A DNA stretch of 64,000 nt from Rhodospirillales bacterium (GTDB lineage: Bacteria; Pseudomonadota; Alphaproteobacteria; Acetobacterales; Acetobacteraceae): contig JANYFG010000101.1 in assembly GCA_025362815.1 (NCBI GenBank), forward strand, positions 41,220 through 105,219, in the 5' to 3' direction. Below the pieces are notes generated by a model. It searched no databases, was not told the origin of the DNA, and saw only the letters and a program-made list of their open reading frames with translations. Within the stretch, counting starts at the first letter, position 1. Every line of letters starts with the position of its first letter. This document shows, in pieces, positions 1 to 9,018 of the stretch. The position numbers and the translations under genes were made by a program.

Positions 1-1566
1 GGGGTGATCCGCTACGTGATGCTGGAGGATGTGGCCAGCCTGTTCATGTCGCGCATCTTTCCGGGGTTTCGCGTGCTGGGCCAGGGCATGTTCCGCCTGA
101 TCCGCGACACCGATGTGGAGTTCGAGGATGAGGCCGAGGATCTCGTGCGGTCTTACGAGACGGCGTTGAAGCGCCGGCGCCGGGGGGTGGCGATCCATCT
201 GGCGGTGACGTCCACCACGCCGGACGGGCTGCGCGACTTCGTGGCCGACGAGATGGATGTGCCGCCCGAGGAGGTGTTCGTGCAGCCCGGCATCCTGGGC
301 ATCGTGGACGTGAAGCAGATCATCGGCGACGACCGGCCGGATCTGCTGTTCCCGCCCTACACGCCGCGCTTTCCCGAGCGGATCCGCGATTTCGGCGGTG
401 ACTGCTTTGCCGCCATCCGTGCCAAGGACATTGTGGTGCATCACCCGTTCGAGAGTTTCGACGTGGTGGTGCAGTTCCTGCGCCAGGCCGCGGCGGACCC
501 CTCGGTGGTGGCGATCAAGCAGACGCTGTACCGCACGAGCCGCGACAGCCCGATCGTGAACGCGCTGATCGAGGCGGCCGAGGCCGGCAAGTCCGTCACC
601 GCCATGGTGGAGCTGAAGGCGCGGTTCGACGAGGCGGCCAACATCACGCTGGCGCGCCGGCTGGAGGCGGCGGGCGTGCAGGTGGTGTTCGGTTTCACCG
701 AGCTCAAAACCCACGCCAAGATCTCGTTGATCGTGCGGCGCGAGGGGGCGGTGATGCGCAGCTACGCGCATTTCGGCACCGGCAACTATCACCCGATCAC
801 GGCGCGGATCTACACCGATCTCAGTTTCTTCACCTGCGACCCCGACCTCACGCGGGACGCCGCCCGGCTGTTCAACTTCATGACCGGCTATGCCAGGCCG
901 GAGAAGATGGACGCGCTGTCGTTCAGCCCGCTGACCACGCGCAGCGCCATCATGGGGCTGATCGATCATGAGATCGCCCTCGCCCACAAGGGCAAGCCGG
1001 CCACCATCTGGCTGAAGCTGAATTCGCTGGTCGATACCGACCTGATCGACAAGCTGTACGAGGCGTCCAAGGCCGGGGTGAAGATCACCGCCGTGGTGCG
1101 CGGCATCTGCTGCCTGCGGCCCGGTGTGCCCGGGCTGTCGGAGAATATCCGCGTGAAGTCGATCATCGGGCGCTTTTTGGAGCACGCGCGGATCTGCGTG
1201 TTCGGCAACGGCCACAAGCTGCCCGGCCGGCATGCCCGCGTGTTCATCAGCTCGGCCGACTGGATGGCGCGCAACATGGACTGGCGGGTGGAGACGTTCG
1301 TGCCGATCCACAATGCCACGGTGCATGCGCAGATTCTCGATCAGATCATGATGGTCAATCTGCAGGACAACATGCAGTCGTGGGATCTGGGCGCCGACGG
1401 CGGCTGGCGGCGCGAAAAGCTGGGCGAGAACGTGACGCCGGTTTCCGCGCATCAATATTTCATGATCAACCCGTCGCTGTCCGGCCGGGGCTCCGCCTTG
1501 CATGGCCATGCCGCGCCGCCGGTTCTGGCGCATGGCCGAAAGCAGGATCGGGTGTTGCAGGACTAG
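1..1566 (+). CDS. ppk: Polyphosphate kinase 1 (5' end outside the window)
   Basis: Reversibly transfers the ATP gamma-phosphate onto inorganic polyphosphate. The reading frame is open from base 1, so the N-terminal part lies off the window; about 520 C-terminal residues are present. They cover the end of the head domain and both phospholipase-D-like catalytic domains. The motif KTHAK (His codon near 712) matches the autophosphorylated histidine of PPK1. FGTGNYHP follows shortly after, and [10 protein letters not shown] near 1175-1205 is the second conserved catalytic His region. The extreme C-terminus after YFMINPSL is short and looks lineage-specific. ppx starts 8 bases downstream, so polyphosphate synthesis and breakdown are probably cotranscribed. 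Confidence 0.96.
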   Translation, partial: GVIRYVMLEDVASLFMSRIFPGFRVLGQGMFRLIRDTDVEFEDEAEDLVRSYETALKRRRRGVAIHLAVTSTTPDGLRDFVADEMDVPPEEVFVQPGILGIVDVKQIIGDDRPDLLFPPYTPRFPERIRDFGGDCFAAIRAKDIVVHHPFESFDVVVQFLRQAAADPSVVAIKQTLYRTSRDSPIVNALIEAAEAGKSVTAMVELKARFDEAANITLARRLEAAGVQVVFGFTELKTHAKISLIVRREGAVMRSYAHFGTGNYHPITARIYTDLSFFTCDPDLTRDAARLFNFMTGYARPEKMDALSFSPLTTRSAIMGLIDHEIALAHKGKPATIWLKLNSLVDTDLIDKLYEASKAGVKITAVVRGICCLRPGVPGLSENIRVKSIIGRFLEHARICVFGNGHKLPGRHARVFISSADWMARNMDWRVETFVPIHNATVHAQILDQIMMVNLQDNMQSWDLGADGGWRREKLGENVTPVSAHQYFMINPSLSGRGSALHGHAAPPVLAHGRKQDRVLQD

Positions 1567-1574
1567 CGCGCGCC

Positions 1575-3062
1575 ATGCCCTATCAAAACATATCGGGGCT
1601 GCCGCGCGCGGCGGTGGTCGATCTCGGTTCGAACTCGGTGCGGCTGGTGGTGTTCGAAGGCCAGTGCCGCAACCCCACGCCCATCTTCAACGAGAAGGCG
1701 GTGCTGAAGCTCGGCCGCGGCCTCAACGCGTCGGGCCGGTTGAACGAGGAGGGGCTCGACCAGGCGCTGATGGTGATGGAGCGCTACAACGCCATCGCCT
1801 CGGCCATGGGGGCCAACCCGTTCGAGGTGCTGTGCACGGCGGCGGTGCGCGATGCGGCGAACGGGCCGGAGTTCGTGGCAACCTTGCGCGGCCGCATGCC
1901 GGGCGTGCCCATCCACACGCTGCCCGGCGAGATGGAGGCGGACTATGCCGCCGCCGGGCTGCTGTGCGGGATACCCACCGCCGACGGCATTCTGGCCGAT
2001 ATCGGCGGTGGCTCGCTGGAGCTGGTGCGGCTCGAGGCGGGAAAACGCGGCCGGGCGCAGACTTTGAAGCTGGGCGTGATCCGCCTGTCCGAACGCGCCG
2101 GGCTCGACCCCGTTCGCGCACGCGCCATCGCCGAGGCGGATCTGGCGGAGTTGTCGTGGCTGGCCGAGGGGGCTGGGCGGGACCTGTATCTGGTGGGCGG
2201 CGCCTGGCGCGCGCTGGCCCGCATCCATCTGGCGCAGACCGGCTATCCGCTGAACATGGTGCACCACTACACGATCGAGCGCGAGGAGGCGCGCGACCTG
2301 ACCGGGGTGATCGCGGCGGCGTCGAAACGGGCGCTGGAACGCATGCCGGGCGTGGCGCGGCGCCGGGTGGAAGATCTGCCGTTCGCCGCCGTGGTGCTGC
2401 GCAGGCTGCTGCGTGCGACATCGGCGCGGCGGGTGATCTTCAGCGCCAACGGGTTGCGAGAGGGCTGGTATATGAGCCAGGTGCCCGAGGCGATCCGGCG
2501 GCAGGACCCGATGGTGGCCGCGGGGCATGAACTGGCGCAGCGGTTCGGTCGGGATCCCGCCTTGCCGCCGGCCCTGGTGGAATGGACCAGCCCGCTGTTC
2601 CCAAACGAGGCCGGCGAGGTGCTGCGGCTGCGGAAGACGGCGTGCTGGATGAGCGATATCGGCAGCCACGACCACCCCGAGTATCGCGCCGAGCAAAGCT
2701 TCATGCGCGTGCTGCGTCAGCCCGGCATCGGGTTGGATCACCACGCCCGCGCCTTTCTGGCGATGACGCTGGCGGTGCGCTACGAGGCCGATCCGGATGC
2801 CGCGTTTCTTACCACCGCGCGCATGCTGCTGGGGTTCGAGGCCACGCGACGGGCAACGGTGCTCGGCCTGGCCCTGCGCCTCGCTTACACGCTGTCCGCC
2901 GGCACGCCGGACCTGCTGGCCGGCACGCGGCTGATCCCCAACCATGTGCTGACCTTGCAGCTGACCGCGGGAACCGGCGTGTTCGCGGGCGAGTCTGTCA
3001 CACGGCGGCTGGACCGGCTGGCGCAGTCGGTGGGTCTCGAAGCCAAGACGGCGGTGACCTGA
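1575..3062 (+). CDS. ppx: Exopolyphosphatase, Ppx/GppA family
   Basis: Releases orthophosphate processively from the ends of polyphosphate; the family also hydrolyses pppGpp. The 495-residue protein has the two ASKHA phosphate loops, VVDLGSNSVRLVVF (about residues 14-27) and DIGGGSLEL (142-150), followed by a helical HD-like C-terminal region as in long Ppx proteins. The ATG at 1575 is chosen because it places the first loop at the usual N-terminal distance. The frame is open further upstream only as a shadow of ppk. The gene lies 8 bases after ppk and ends one base before the next start, so the group reads as one transcript. Confidence 0.95.
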   Translation: MPYQNISGLPRAAVVDLGSNSVRLVVFEGQCRNPTPIFNEKAVLKLGRGLNASGRLNEEGLDQALMVMERYNAIASAMGANPFEVLCTAAVRDAANGPEFVATLRGRMPGVPIHTLPGEMEADYAAAGLLCGIPTADGILADIGGGSLELVRLEAGKRGRAQTLKLGVIRLSERAGLDPVRARAIAEADLAELSWLAEGAGRDLYLVGGAWRALARIHLAQTGYPLNMVHHYTIEREEARDLTGVIAAASKRALERMPGVARRRVEDLPFAAVVLRRLLRATSARRVIFSANGLREGWYMSQVPEAIRRQDPMVAAGHELAQRFGRDPALPPALVEWTSPLFPNEAGEVLRLRKTACWMSDIGSHDHPEYRAEQSFMRVLRQPGIGLDHHARAFLAMTLAVRYEADPDAAFLTTARMLLGFEATRRATVLGLALRLAYTLSAGTPDLLAGTRLIPNHVLTLQLTAGTGVFAGESVTRRLDRLAQSVGLEAKTAVT

Positions 3063-3063
3063 G

Positions 3064-3621
3064 ATGCCACCCACGATCGTGCGCGCCGCAGGGCTTGCGA
3101 TCTCGCCGTGGCCGAACAAGGCCGGCCGCAAGGCGGATATCGCCAGCGGACCCGGCTGGCTGGTGGCGTTCGCCTGGCTGGACCAGGACGCCCGCTTCTC
3201 CGACTACGCCGGGCATGACCGCACCATCACGCTGATCGAGGGCGCCGGGTTCGTGCTGCGCTTCGACGACGGGCACAACGTGGCGGTGGCGCCGGCCACG
3301 CCCACCCTTTTCGATGGCGGTCTGCCGTTGACCTGCCACCTGCCGCACGGCCCGTGCCGCGTGCTGAACGTGATGACGGTGCGTGGCAAGGCACGCCATC
3401 GGGCACGCCATCGGGCGCAAGTGGCGCGAGACGGCACATTCCCGCCCCATCGCGGCCCCGCCGTGCTGGTGGCCCTCGCGGCCGGCGCCACTTTGTGCCA
3501 TGACGGCGTCATATATACGCTGGGTCTGTGGGATAGCGCGGTGTTCGAAAATACAACCGAGATCCGCACCACCGGCAGCTTCGCGTTTCTGGAGGTCACG
3601 CCCGTCGAGGGTCCATGCTAA
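3064..3621 (+). CDS. HutD/Ves-like cupin protein
   Basis: This 185-residue protein matches the HutD/Ves (DUF886) family of bicupin-like proteins by overall pattern: an N-terminal WPNKAGRKADIA segment, FSDYAGHDRTITLIEG, and a central FDGGLPLTCHL segment. The family is linked to histidine utilisation or cold-induced expression and its biochemical role is unsettled. No hut gene is nearby, so a histidine role is not supported here. The gene starts one base after the ppx stop and its last seven bases overlap the next start. A 12-bp tandem duplication at 3391-3414 gives an in-frame ARHRARHR repeat, an insertion not expected in the family. Confidence 0.8.
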   Translation: MPPTIVRAAGLAISPWPNKAGRKADIASGPGWLVAFAWLDQDARFSDYAGHDRTITLIEGAGFVLRFDDGHNVAVAPATPTLFDGGLPLTCHLPHGPCRVLNVMTVRGKARHRARHRAQVARDGTFPPHRGPAVLVALAAGATLCHDGVIYTLGLWDSAVFENTTEIRTTGSFAFLEVTPVEGPC

Positions 3622-4406
3622 CACGCGGCATGCAGCTCTCCCCTCACCTTCCCCGCGCCGCGCTCGTCACCGGCGGCGCCCGGCGCATTGGTCGTGCCAT
3701 CGCCATGGCCCTGGCCGAGAGCGGGTTCGACGTCGCCGTTCATTGCCACACCAGCCGGGAAGAGGCCGAACAGACGGCAGCCGAGATCCGCACCCTGGGC
3801 CGCAAGGCGGTGGTGCTGCAGGCCGCGCTGGGCGATGAGCCCGCGGTCCACGGCTTGATCGAAAGCGCCACCCACGCCTTGGGTCCGATCGGCGTTCTCG
3901 TCAACAACGCGTCCACCTTCGAGCGTGACGAATGGCTTGATTCCAGCCGAACCAGCTGGGACGCGCATATGGAGCCGAACCTGCGCGCGCCGTTCGTGCT
4001 GATGCAGGATTTCGCAAAGGCGTTGCCGGCGGATGCCGAGGGGCTGATCGTAAATCTGCTCGATGAACGCGTGTGGTCGCTCACCCCGCATTTCGTGTCC
4101 TACACCGTCTCCAAGGCGGCGTTGTGGACGTTGACGCAAACGATGGCGCTGGCCTTGGCGCCGCGCATCCGGGTGAACGCCATCGGCCCCGGCCCCACCG
4201 TGCCGAGCCCGCGCCAAACCCCCGAGCAGTTCGCCGCGCAATGCGCCTCCGTGCCGCTTCGGCATGGCAGCTCTCCGCAAGAGATCGGCCACGCGGTGCT
4301 GGCCATGCTAAAGCTGCCGTCGTTGACCGGGCAGATGCTGGCGCTCGACGGCGGGCAGCACCTGCAATGGAGCCCAGCGGGCATGATGCCCCCGGTGGAG
4401 GAGTGA
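3615..4406 (+). CDS. SDR oxidoreductase, pteridine-reductase/FolM-like
   Basis: Classical short-chain dehydrogenase of 263 residues. It has the TGGARRIG nucleotide loop (about 19-26), a VNNAS motif and the catalytic YTVSK near residues 162-166. The IGPGPTVPSPRQ substrate-loop motif is typical of alphaproteobacterial pteridine reductases encoded beside folB. The likely role is NADPH reduction of a pterin (dihydromonapterin or dihydrofolate type), inferred from family and from folB directly downstream. The ATG at 3615 has a GAGG about four bases upstream; an in-frame ATG at 3630 is an alternative. The stop codon lies inside the first unit of a 33-bp tandem repeat. Confidence 0.82.
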   Translation: MLTRGMQLSPHLPRAALVTGGARRIGRAIAMALAESGFDVAVHCHTSREEAEQTAAEIRTLGRKAVVLQAALGDEPAVHGLIESATHALGPIGVLVNNASTFERDEWLDSSRTSWDAHMEPNLRAPFVLMQDFAKALPADAEGLIVNLLDERVWSLTPHFVSYTVSKAALWTLTQTMALALAPRIRVNAIGPGPTVPSPRQTPEQFAAQCASVPLRHGSSPQEIGHAVLAMLKLPSLTGQMLALDGGQHLQWSPAGMMPPVEE

Positions 4407-4473
4407 CCCGCGGGCATGATGCCCCCGGTGGAGGAGTGACCCGCAGGCATGATGCTCGCGGTGGAGGAGTGAC
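4375..4473 (+). repeat. 33-bp tandem repeat, three copies, at the SDR/folB junction
   Basis: Units are 4375-4407, 4408-4440 and 4441-4473. Copies 1 and 2 differ at one base and copy 3 at a few. Each unit contains GTGGAGGAGTGA, a strong Shine-Dalgarno core overlapping a TGA. Copy 1 encodes the SDR C-terminus and stop, and copy 3 supplies the ribosome binding site of folB (ATG at 4478, about 8 bases away). Because 33 is a multiple of three, the folB frame stays open across all copies. Confidence 0.95.
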
Positions 4474-4477
4474 CCGC

Positions 4478-4915
4478 ATGGATGCCACGCGCATCGCCGA
4501 CGCCGCCCGTGGCATCCGTCACGTGTTCATTCGCGATCTGGTGCTGAACGCCTCGATCGGGGTCTATCCCAGCGAGCACGAGGCCCCCCAGCGCATCCGC
4601 ATCAACCTCGATCTCGCGGTGATCGACGAAGGAGCCACCGCGATGTCGCAGGCGGCGATCGGCCGGGACGACCTGGCGCGGGTGGTCGATTACGAGGCGG
4701 TCGCCAACGCCGCGCGCGGCATCGTGGCCAGCGGGCACGTGCAGCTGGTCGAAACGTTGGCCGAACGAATTGCAGCGTCAATTGTGACGGACGCACGCGT
4801 GCTATCGGTGCGAGTACGTGTCGAAAAACTCGACGTTTTCCCCGATGCGGACAGTGCCGGCGTGGAGATCGAGCGGCGCCGCGTGGAAACTGTCCACCAG
4901 CGCCCCGCGCACTGA
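4478..4915 (+). CDS. folB: Dihydroneopterin aldolase
   Basis: Converts 7,8-dihydroneopterin to 6-hydroxymethyl-dihydropterin and glycolaldehyde in folate synthesis. The 145-residue product has the family core: IRDLVLNASIGVYPSE, ending with the conserved Glu-rich segment; RIRINLDLAV; VVDYEAVAN; HVQLVETLAERIA; and a C-terminal VRVRVEKLDVFPDA strand. The ATG at 4478 is preferred over longer upstream in-frame options because upstream codons fall in the tandem repeat and the SDR gene. It is preceded by GGAGGAG in the third repeat unit. The pairing with the SDR gene supports a folate/pterin function for both. Confidence 0.93.
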   Translation: MDATRIADAARGIRHVFIRDLVLNASIGVYPSEHEAPQRIRINLDLAVIDEGATAMSQAAIGRDDLARVVDYEAVANAARGIVASGHVQLVETLAERIAASIVTDARVLSVRVRVEKLDVFPDADSAGVEIERRRVETVHQRPAH

Positions 4916-4957
4916 GCAATTTCAGTAAGATGGCGCTATGCTTTGCAACTCATAGAG

Positions 4958-4977
4958 CGCCAAAATAAATCTTGGCG
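4958..4977. promoter_or_regulatory. Inverted repeat in the folB-uvrC gap
   Basis: CGCCAA and TTGGCG arms separated by eight A/T-rich bases, 43 bases after the folB stop. It could be a weak transcription end or an operator. There is no clear T-run, so its role is unassigned. Confidence 0.4.
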
Positions 4978-5059
4978 TGTTTTCAATGCGTTAGCGATGA
5001 TGCCCTGTTTGCGGGCAATGCGGCGCGCGGCGCGGATTTCCGCGGGACTCCACGGCTGC

Positions 5060-5088
5060 GGGGAAGTTTCCCCACATACTTATCCACA
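5060..5088 (+). promoter_or_regulatory. Short palindrome next to a consensus DnaA box
   Basis: GGGGAA/TTTCCCC-type palindrome at 5060-5073, followed at 5080-5088 by TTATCCACA, a perfect match to the high-affinity DnaA box. The surrounding 4916-5211 gap (296 bases) is otherwise non-coding, with an AT-rich stretch at about 5139-5170 just before uvrC. Only one box is visible, so this is not an origin call. Confidence 0.5.
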
Positions 5089-5211
5089 GCTCTGGTGGAT
5101 CGAATTGCGACGGCACGGGCCGGATATCAGCAGGTGCAATATGTTGCTAATATTTCATCAAATTGACGTAAACGCTCAACCGCCTCTTGCAAGCCACGGG
5201 GCCAATTAGAC

Positions 5212-7116
5212 ATGTCCACCGACCATCCCGTCCCGCTGCGCGGCGTGCAGGTCATCGAAACGGCCTTGCAGACCATGCCGCTATCGCCCGGCGTGTATCG
5301 GATGCTCGATGCCAAGGGCGATGCGCTTTACGTGGGCAAGGCCCGCCAGCTCGCGCGGCGCGTGGTGGCCTACACCAAGATCGCGGCCCTGCCCGAGCGG
5401 CTGCGGCGCATGGTGTCGGAAACGGTGTCGATGGAGATCGTCACCACCCATACCGAGGCCGAGGCGCTGCTGCTGGAGGCCAACCTCATCAAGCGCCTCA
5501 AGCCGCGATTCAACATCGTGCTGCGCGACGACAAATCTTACCCGTGGCTGATGCTGACGGAGGATCACGCCTTCCCGCAGATCACCCGCAACCGCGGCGC
5601 GCGCACCCGCAAAAGCAGCCTTTACGGACCGTTCGCCTCGGCCTGGGCGGTGAACCAGACGATCACGGCCATGCAGCGTGTGTTCCTGCTGCGGTCGTGC
5701 AACGACAGCGTCTATTCGAACCGCGCCCGGCCCTGCCTGCTGCACCAGATCAAACGCTGCTCGGCGCCCTGCGTGGACCGCATCAGCGCCGACGACTACG
5801 CGGGCCTGGTGGCGCAGGCCAAGGCTTTCCTGGGCGGCAAGGCCGGCACGGTGCAACAGAAATTGGCCGCCGAAATGGAGGAGGCGGCTGAGAAGCTGGA
5901 ATTCGAACGCGCCGCCGCGTTGCGCGACCGTATTCGCGGGCTGACCTACGTGCAGGGCAGCGGCACGATGAACCCGGCCAGCATCACCGACGCCGATATC
6001 ATCGCCGGCCACCAGCTGGCGGGCCAGACCTGCATCCAGGTGTTCTTCATCCGTGGCGGCCGCAACAACGGCAACCGCGCCTTCTTCCCGGCCCACGCCA
6101 AGGCCGAGGAAACCGCCGAGGTGATGGCCGCCTTCATCGCGCAGTTCTACGACGACAAGCCGCCGCCTCCCTGCGTGTTCCTCAGCCATGCTCTGCCCGA
6201 GCAGGAGCTGATCGAGGAGGCGCTGAGCCTGAAGGCGCAAACCTTCGGCACCGGCCGGCGCGTCATTTTGTCGGTGCCGAAGCGCGGCGAGAAGGCCACC
6301 GTGGTCGAACACGCCACCACCAACGCGCGCGAGGCGCTGGAACGACGGCTGGCCGAGACCGCCGGCCAGGGCAAGCTGCTCGACGCGCTCGCCACGCTGT
6401 TTGAGTTGCCGGCGCCGCCCACCCGCATCGAGGTGTATGACAACAGCCACATCATGGGCACCAACGCCTATGGCGTGATGATCGTGGGCGGGCCCGAGGG
6501 GTTCGACAAATCCGCCTACCGGAAATATTCGATCAAAGGCCCGATCACGCCGGGCGACGATTTCGCGATGATGCGCGAGGTGCTGGAACGACGGTTCGGC
6601 CGGGCCTTGCGCGAAGGCGCCACCGAGGGTCCGGGCTGGCCCGATGTCGTGGTGATCGACGGCGGCGCCGGGCAGCTGTCGGCGGTGGCCGGCGTGCTCG
6701 CCGATCTCGGGGTGGACAACGTGAAGCTGGTGGCGATGGCCAAGGGACCCGACCGCGATGCCGGCCGCGAGTGGTTCCACACCCAGGACAAGCCGGCGTT
6801 TCAGCTGCCGCCGCGCGACCCCGTGCTGTATTTCCTGCAACGCATGCGCGACGAGGCGCATCGCTTCGCCATCACCACCCACAGGGCCGGCCGCAGCAAG
6901 GCGCTGGTGACCAGCGAGCTCGACGAAATCGCCGGCATCGGGCCAGGCCGCAAGCGCGCGCTGCTCAATCATTTCGGCTCCGCCCGCGGCGTGAAACGGG
7001 CCGGTCTCGTCGATCTCGAAGCAGCCCCCGGCATTTCGAGGGAGACGGCGCGGCGGGTCTATGCGCATTTCCACCCGGGGTCGCGCACGGCGCCACGGAT
7101 GGACGCTGCGGGATAG
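5212..7116 (+). CDS. uvrC: Excinuclease ABC subunit C
   Basis: Makes the dual incisions on either side of a lesion bound by UvrAB in nucleotide excision repair. The 634-residue product is of normal length and shows the domains in order. First is an N-terminal GIY-YIG nuclease (SPGVYRM...ALYVGKA, about 24-45). A four-cysteine region includes [13 protein letters not shown], and a UVR helix lies near [17 protein letters not shown]. The RNase H-like C-terminal nuclease carries [10 protein letters not shown] and [11 protein letters not shown]. Tandem helix-hairpin-helix motifs ([23 protein letters not shown]) end the protein. The gene follows a 296-base gap with a DnaA box, and pgsA begins 17 bases downstream. 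Confidence 0.97.
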   Translation: MSTDHPVPLRGVQVIETALQTMPLSPGVYRMLDAKGDALYVGKARQLARRVVAYTKIAALPERLRRMVSETVSMEIVTTHTEAEALLLEANLIKRLKPRFNIVLRDDKSYPWLMLTEDHAFPQITRNRGARTRKSSLYGPFASAWAVNQTITAMQRVFLLRSCNDSVYSNRARPCLLHQIKRCSAPCVDRISADDYAGLVAQAKAFLGGKAGTVQQKLAAEMEEAAEKLEFERAAALRDRIRGLTYVQGSGTMNPASITDADIIAGHQLAGQTCIQVFFIRGGRNNGNRAFFPAHAKAEETAEVMAAFIAQFYDDKPPPPCVFLSHALPEQELIEEALSLKAQTFGTGRRVILSVPKRGEKATVVEHATTNAREALERRLAETAGQGKLLDALATLFELPAPPTRIEVYDNSHIMGTNAYGVMIVGGPEGFDKSAYRKYSIKGPITPGDDFAMMREVLERRFGRALREGATEGPGWPDVVVIDGGAGQLSAVAGVLADLGVDNVKLVAMAKGPDRDAGREWFHTQDKPAFQLPPRDPVLYFLQRMRDEAHRFAITTHRAGRSKALVTSELDEIAGIGPGRKRALLNHFGSARGVKRAGLVDLEAAPGISRETARRVYAHFHPGSRTAPRMDAAG

Positions 7117-7133
7117 AATGATATGAACGCCGT

Positions 7134-7715
7134 ATGCTGACCGATCTGCCAAACCTGCTCACCCTCAGCCGGATCGCCGCCATCCCGGTGCTGGTGGCGC
7201 TCGTGGCCTGGCACACGCCGCTGGGCGACATTCTGGCCTGCGCGCTGTTCGCAGCCGCCGGGATCACCGATTATTTCGACGGCAAGCTGGCGCGGGACAG
7301 GGCGCAGACCTCCGATCTCGGCCGCATGCTCGACCCGATCGCCGACAAGCTGCTGGTGGGCGCCACCTTGATGATGCTGGCCGGCGACGGGCGGTTCACG
7401 CCGTGGGGCCTCTACCCCGCCATCGTGATCATGCTGCGCGAGATCCTGGTCAGCGGCCTGCGCGAATATCTGGCCGACCTGCGCATCCGCCTGCCCGTGA
7501 CCGAGCTGGCCAAATGGAAGACCGGCTTTCAGATGGGCGCGCTCGGCACGCTGCTGGCCGGCGACACCGGGGCCGCCGTGCTGCACCTGGGTTTCCTACC
7601 CGTCACGCTCATCGGCGAGATGCTGCTCTGGGCGGCGGCCCTGCTCACGCTCGTCACGGGCTGGGACTATCTGCGCGCGGGGCTGCGCCACGCCGGCGTG
7701 CGAAACTCCGTTTGA
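7134..7715 (+). CDS. pgsA: CDP-diacylglycerol-glycerol-3-phosphate 3-phosphatidyltransferase
   Basis: Integral membrane enzyme that makes phosphatidylglycerol phosphate from CDP-diacylglycerol and glycerol-3-phosphate. The 193-residue product has the CDP-alcohol phosphotransferase signature, with DYFDGKLAR followed by GRMLDPIADK (about residues 44-67), carrying all catalytic aspartates. Several hydrophobic membrane segments surround it, and the N-terminal LPNLLTLSRI is typical of PgsA. It lies 17 bases after uvrC, an association also common in other proteobacteria, and upstream of the molybdenum-cofactor genes. Confidence 0.95.
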   Translation: MLTDLPNLLTLSRIAAIPVLVALVAWHTPLGDILACALFAAAGITDYFDGKLARDRAQTSDLGRMLDPIADKLLVGATLMMLAGDGRFTPWGLYPAIVIMLREILVSGLREYLADLRIRLPVTELAKWKTGFQMGALGTLLAGDTGAAVLHLGFLPVTLIGEMLLWAAALLTLVTGWDYLRAGLRHAGVRNSV

Positions 7716-7734
7716 GCCGCCGGGACCGCGCCGC

Positions 7735-8256
7735 ATGATGCTGCTGGGTCTCATCGGCTGGTCGGGCAGCGGCAAGACGCATCTGCTCACCCGGATGCTG
7801 CCGCTCTACAGGGCGCGCGGGCTGCGCGTGTCCACCATCAAGCACGCCCATCACGGCTTCGACCTCGACCGGCCCGGCAAGGACAGTTTCGAGCATCGCG
7901 CCGCCGGGGCGCATGAGGTGCTGATCGCCAGCGCCGCGCGCTGGGCGCTGCTCCACGAACTCGAAGGCCCCGAGCCCAGCCTGGATGACCTTCTCAGCCG
8001 ACTGTCGCCGGTCGATCTCGTGCTGGTCGAGGGCTTCAAGGCCTCGGCGCATCCCAAGATCGAGGTCTACCGCGACGTGCTGGGCCGCCCGCCCTTTTGG
8101 CCGGGTCGGCAGGATGTGGTGGCGGTGGCCAGCGACAAAGCCATACAAGGCTGCGCCGTGCCGGTGCTGCCTCTCGACCGACCGGACGAGATCGTGGCCT
8201 GGAGCCTGGATTTTCTGGAGCCTGGATTTTCTGACGCCTCGGTTTTCTGGAGCTGA
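7735..8256 (+). CDS. mobB: Molybdopterin-guanine dinucleotide biosynthesis protein B
   Basis: GTP-binding accessory protein that aids attachment of GMP to molybdopterin. The 173-residue product has a P-loop GWSGSGKT (about 8-15), STIKHAHHGFDLDRPGKDS (the conserved MobB segment), and DLVLVEGFK, the Walker B-like region. The first ATG of an ATGATG pair is used. The last 18 codons are unusual: they cross three head-to-tail copies of a 16-bp unit (8201-8248). The C-terminal sequence after the core fold is therefore a product of repeat expansion read in shifting frames. The context of moaD and moaE downstream supports the assignment. Confidence 0.92.
   Translation: MMLLGLIGWSGSGKTHLLTRMLPLYRARGLRVSTIKHAHHGFDLDRPGKDSFEHRAAGAHEVLIASAARWALLHELEGPEPSLDDLLSRLSPVDLVLVEGFKASAHPKIEVYRDVLGRPPFWPGRQDVVAVASDKAIQGCAVPVLPLDRPDEIVAWSLDFLEPGFSDASVFWS
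8201..8248 (+). repeat. 16-bp tandem repeat, three copies, at the mobB 3' end
   Basis: Units at 8201-8216 and 8217-8232 are identical (GGAGCCTGGATTTTCT); 8233-8248 is a diverged third copy, followed by GGAGC and the stop. The unit length is not a multiple of three, so each copy is read in a different frame, and gain or loss of a copy would change the MobB tail and stop position. Confidence 0.95.
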
Positions 8257-8370
8257 ATGATGCAGTGCAACCACGCCCTTGAGCCTTTGCCGCGGGACGG
8301 GCACATTGGGCCTCGCATCGCCGGATCTGCTGCCGGCGCCACCCGAACGCGCGACAAGGATTCATCTGCA

Positions 8371-9006
8371 ATGCGCCTTATCGCTCCGCTCGGCCTGCTG
8401 CTGGCCCTGTCCGGCTGCGGCACGATCGCCGACAGCCCCTTCGAAGGTTTCGGCGGCTTCCTGGCCGATACCCACACGCCCGTGCGCGGCCCTAACGGCC
8501 CCGTGGGCGACAGCGACAACATGCGTCGCGTCAGAGGCGAGGCCACCACCTCCGAACCCCTGGAGCCCGAGCCCGGCAATGTGTGGCCCGGCCCGCTGCC
8601 GCCGGAGATGACGCTCGGCGACATCCAGCGCGCCAACGATGCCGAGACGCTGCGCCCGGGCGAGGAGCTGCGCTACGGCAGCCCGCGCGGCAGCTCCGCG
8701 CCACCAGGGTTGCAGCAGGCATCGCCCCAGGGATTGTCCCAGGGACAGATGCCGGCCCAGCCCGTGCAGAACGGCCAGCGGATCCAGCCCTCGCCGTCCA
8801 ACACCCCCATCGCCCAGCCGGCACCGCGGGACCCCACGATTTCCACGCCGAGCGGCCCCGCGGTGCTGCGCAACGGCGGCGGCTCCAACGTGCAAACCTA
8901 CACCGACCCGCGCGGCAACACCGGCGTGGTGATCCCGAACGGCAACGGCACAAGCACCCTGGTGGCGCCCGACGGTTCGGTGCAGACCGTGCCGAGCCCG
9001 CGATAG
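8371..9006 (+). CDS. Pro/Gln-rich lipoprotein, function unknown
   Basis: A 211-residue predicted lipoprotein. The ATG at 8371 starts a short signal peptide, MRLIAPLGLLLALSGCG, with lipobox LSGC (Cys about residue 16), and is preceded by AAGGA. The ORF is open back to 8257, but that extension lacks a signal-like start and would bury the lipobox. The mature part is low in hydrophobic content. It is rich in Pro, Gln, Gly and Ser with a variable central region, and ends with TDPRGNTGVVIPNGNG-type beta-like repeats. No enzyme motif is visible. It lies between mobB and moaD, which may only reflect cotranscription. Confidence 0.75.
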   Translation: MRLIAPLGLLLALSGCGTIADSPFEGFGGFLADTHTPVRGPNGPVGDSDNMRRVRGEATTSEPLEPEPGNVWPGPLPPEMTLGDIQRANDAETLRPGEELRYGSPRGSSAPPGLQQASPQGLSQGQMPAQPVQNGQRIQPSPSNTPIAQPAPRDPTISTPSGPAVLRNGGGSNVQTYTDPRGNTGVVIPNGNGTSTLVAPDGSVQTVPSPR

Positions 9007-9018
9007 GGCGCCCCCCGC

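Noticed and set aside
4375..4473. Possible CRISPR-like array
   Set aside because: Units are contiguous with no spacers and no cas genes are near, so it is a plain tandem repeat.
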